A stretch of 64,000 nt of DNA, taken from positions 32,937-96,936 of the forward strand of contig NZ_JAGTPK010000019.1 in the NCBI RefSeq assembly GCF_021147775.1, given 5' to 3'. Below, in pieces: positions 61,671-64,000 of the stretch. Every line of letters starts with the position of its first letter. Positions within the stretch are counted from its first letter, which is position 1. A model generated the notes under the pieces. It saw nothing but the letters and a program-made list of their open reading frames with translations, searched no databases and was not told the DNA's origin. This DNA comes from Pseudomonas californiensis. GTDB lineage: Bacteria > Pseudomonadota > Gammaproteobacteria > Pseudomonadales > Pseudomonadaceae. The position numbers were made by a program, and so were the translations under genes.

Positions 61671-63551
61671 ATGAATTTAAAGTTTCGCCACAAGATTCTC
61701 CTGGCGGCGTCAGGTGTCGTTGTTTTGGCTTTTGCGCTGTTCACGCTGTATAACGATTATCTGCAGCGCACGACGATCCATCAGAACCTTGAATCTTCCG
61801 TGAGCCAGGCGGGGCAACTGACCGCCAGCAGCGTTCAGAACTGGTTGAGCGGCCGCATTCTGGTCCTGGAGAACCTGACCCAGGACGTCGCCTATCAGGG
61901 CGTTGGGTCTGACCTGAGTGGACTGGTTTCACAGACATCGCTGGTCTCGACCTTTCAATTCACCTATGTCGGCGACAGCAAGGGTACGTTTACCCAGCGG
62001 CCCGACGTGGCAATGCCGGCCGGCTACGATCCTCGTCAGCGGCCCTGGTACAAATCCACCGTCGAGGCTGGCAAGACCATCCTCAGCGCGCCGTATCTGG
62101 CGTCGGTCGGTGGGCTGGTCGTGACCATTGCCAGCCCGATCAAGAGCGGTGGCCAGGTGAGCGGCGTGGTCGGCGGTGACCTCAGCCTCGACACGCTGGT
62201 GAAGATCATCAACTCGGTAGAGTTCGGCGGCCTGGGCTATGCCTTTCTGGTCAGCGGCGATGGCCAGATCATCGTCAGCCCCGACAAGAATCAGGTCATG
62301 AAAAACCTCAAGGACATTTACCCGGGACAGACGCTGAGCCTGGACGGACGCCTGCGTGAAGTCACCCTCGATGGCCAGCAGCGCCTGCTGTCGTTTACCC
62401 CGATCACGGGCTTGCCTTCTGCAGACTGGTACATCGGTTTGTCGATCGACAAGGACAAGGCTTATGCGCCGCTAAGTCAGTTCCGCAGCTCTGCGATCGT
62501 TGCCGTGTTGATTGCGGTTACGGTGATTGCCCTGCTGCTGAGCCTGCTTATCCGGGCGCTGATGCGGCCATTGACCGACATGGGTCGTGCCATGCAGGAC
62601 ATCGCTCAGGGTGAAGGCGACCTGACCCGCCGCCTGAGCATTCAGGGTCGCGATGAGTTCGCTGATCTGGGTGGCTCGTTCAATCAGTTCGTCGAGCGTG
62701 TCCACGCCTCTATCGTCGAGGTCTCTTCGGCGACGCTGCAGGTGCACGGCCTCTCTCAGCGTGTGGTGGAGTCGTCCAACGCCTCGATCATTGGCTTTGA
62801 TGAGCAAAGCGCCCGTACCAACAGTGTGGCAGCAGCAATCAACGAACTGGGCGCTGCCACGCAAGAGATCGCCCGCAATGCGTCCGACGCCTCGGTCCAG
62901 GCCAGCGAGGCGCGTGCGCAAGCTCAGGATGGTCAGGCAGTGGTCGAGCAGACCATCAGCGCCATGAGTGAGTTGTCGACCAAGATCAGTGACTCCTGCA
63001 CCCAGATCGAGCAGCTGAATGCCAGTACCGACAACATCGGGCAAATCCTCGACGTGATCAAAGGCATCTCGCAGCAGACCAATCTGTTGGCGCTCAACGC
63101 GGCGATCGAGGCCGCACGTGCCGGTGAAGCCGGGCGCGGTTTTGCCGTGGTGGCCGACGAGGTGCGCAACCTCGCCCACCGCACCCAGGTGTCTGCCGAC
63201 GAGATCCACAACATGATCGGTGAACTGCAAACGGGCTCACACAGCGCGGTGCTGAATATGAATGCGAGCCAGGCGTCGAGCCTGGGCAGCGTGGAAGTCG
63301 CCAACCAGGCGGGCAGCCGTCTGCGTGATGTGACACGCCGTATCGGCGACATCGACGGCATGAATCAGTCCGTAGCAGCCGCTACTGAAGAACAGACCGC
63401 AGTGGTTGAAACACTCAATGTGGATATCAACCAGATCAATACGCTTAACCAACAAGGTGTTGCGAACCTTAATGAGACGCTCAAGGATTGCGCTGCACTT
63501 TCGCAGCAAGCCGGTCGTCTGAAACAGTTGGTCGCCAGTTTCAAAATTTGA
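61671..63551 (+). CDS. Double-Cache chemoreceptor, PctA-like
   Basis: About 626 residues. A first helix at residues 9-29 leads to a dCache_1 sensor (about 35-275) with DPRQRPWYKSTVEAGKTILSAPY and GVVGGDLSLDTLV. The second helix near 285, HAMP, and an MCP domain with tip ISQQTNLLALNAAIEAARAG follow. PctA/B/C-type receptors of this layout sense amino acids. The sequence RPWY and the later Asp in GGDLS fit that ligand site. The ATG at 61671 follows AGAGG. Confidence 0.88.
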   Translation: MNLKFRHKILLAASGVVVLAFALFTLYNDYLQRTTIHQNLESSVSQAGQLTASSVQNWLSGRILVLENLTQDVAYQGVGSDLSGLVSQTSLVSTFQFTYVGDSKGTFTQRPDVAMPAGYDPRQRPWYKSTVEAGKTILSAPYLASVGGLVVTIASPIKSGGQVSGVVGGDLSLDTLVKIINSVEFGGLGYAFLVSGDGQIIVSPDKNQVMKNLKDIYPGQTLSLDGRLREVTLDGQQRLLSFTPITGLPSADWYIGLSIDKDKAYAPLSQFRSSAIVAVLIAVTVIALLLSLLIRALMRPLTDMGRAMQDIAQGEGDLTRRLSIQGRDEFADLGGSFNQFVERVHASIVEVSSATLQVHGLSQRVVESSNASIIGFDEQSARTNSVAAAINELGAATQEIARNASDASVQASEARAQAQDGQAVVEQTISAMSELSTKISDSCTQIEQLNASTDNIGQILDVIKGISQQTNLLALNAAIEAARAGEAGRGFAVVADEVRNLAHRTQVSADEIHNMIGELQTGSHSAVLNMNASQASSLGSVEVANQAGSRLRDVTRRIGDIDGMNQSVAAATEEQTAVVETLNVDINQINTLNQQGVANLNETLKDCAALSQQAGRLKQLVASFKI

Positions 63552-63574
63552 TGAAGGCGAACGCATCAAGTTGG

Positions 63575-63608
63575 CGTGAGGTATTGATTAAAGTGCCTCA
63601 CGCTTTTT
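63575..63608 (+). terminator. Terminator after the Cache receptor gene
   Basis: CGTGAGG and CCTCACG with a 14-base loop are followed by CTTTTT, about 25 bases after the stop codon. Confidence 0.8.
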
Positions 63609-64000
63609 CGAGGTTTATATGATGCGCTCGAATGTATCCCGTAACACTGGATCCAAAACAGGATGCGGGATAACACGGTTTTGCTAATCTCTGAATAAGA
63701 CGTTTTCAATTATCAATCTTATACGATGACTGACAGCCGCTGGGTTATGTGTCGAACCTTCTTGTCATCCAAGGTGTGTTTCCACAACAGTATCAAGCAT
63801 GCACAAGGCATGTCCTCATCTTGGGTGCATCAATAAATCTCTGTCTGATTTCATTGATCTTTATTGAATGAATAATCAACTTTCCAGTGGTTGAAGTGAC
63901 AGGGGTTGTACGCCCAAACCCCAGATTTTTTTGTTGGACTGAATGACGGCCCCCAGAAAGCTTCGTCATCCCACATCCATTCCTTCAATTATTATATCGA
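63609..64000. other. Gene-free end of window
   Basis: About 390 AT-leaning bases. TATCCCG...CGGGATA words near 63632-63671 could pair. No coding pattern was recognised, and it may lead to a gene beyond the edge. Confidence 0.45.

Overview
The window looks like a chromosomal segment of a plant-associated Pseudomonas, most likely the P. syringae complex. The grounds are the overall coding style together with a uronate dehydrogenase / TRAP / OprD block, a stand-alone second AroA, a BdlA-type chemoreceptor, an HBM-domain McpS-type receptor, and curli plus E. coli-type cellulose operons. No rRNA, tRNA, CRISPR array or complete insertion sequence was seen. Genus and family calls are inferred from protein motifs read by eye, not from searches.

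Layout. (1) 1-3.6 kb: a tightly coupled minus-strand operon (HAD-UbiA prenyltransferase, DprE1-like oxidase, DprE2-like reductase) that resembles the mycobacterial route to polyprenyl-phosphate D-arabinofuranose. (2) 4-15 kb: a surface-glycan and secreted-protein region holding a sugar epimerase, an O-acyltransferase, Rmd, a glycosyltransferase and a bifunctional ManC/AlgA-type enzyme. Three DUF4214/RTX-like proteins are interspersed, one of them a frameshifted trypsin-like protease. (3) 15-25 kb: a BdlA-like chemoreceptor, a curli cluster (csgE-csgF-csgA-csgG-csgB-csgH), cytochrome c, uvsE, dps, a 135-bp MITE-like element and mltA. (4) 25.4-39.3 kb: a cellulose operon bcsE-F-G-R-Q-A-B-Z-C, in which bcsZ carries a one-base frameshift. 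GATA-type simple repeats and palindromes lie at both ends of this operon. (5) 39.4-48 kb: a RES-Xre toxin-antitoxin pair, a CheY-CheC regulator with a diguanylate cyclase, aroA, an ECF sigma/ChrR pair, a ParDE-like pair, an aldose epimerase and an EamA transporter. (6) 48-55.6 kb: a hexuronate catabolic unit (TRAP transporter, lactonase, udh), an OprD porin and a divergent SDR. (7) 55.6-59.3 kb: a low-density accessory patch with a decayed glycosyltransferase, an unrecognised protein, and a CopG/ParE module. The ParE toxin of that module is fused to a copy of the unrecognised protein. (8) 59.4-64 kb: two divergent chemoreceptors.

How it fits together. Much of the segment concerns the cell surface and biofilm matrix: lipopolysaccharide sugars, curli amyloid, phosphoethanolamine-cellulose, c-di-GMP synthesis and sensing, and chemotaxis. 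The hexuronate block would let the cell take up and oxidise plant-pectin uronic acids. Its two leftward transcription units share a nearly identical promoter-operator. The most unusual item is the ParE fusion at 58.4-59.3 kb with its free-standing paralogue at 57 kb.
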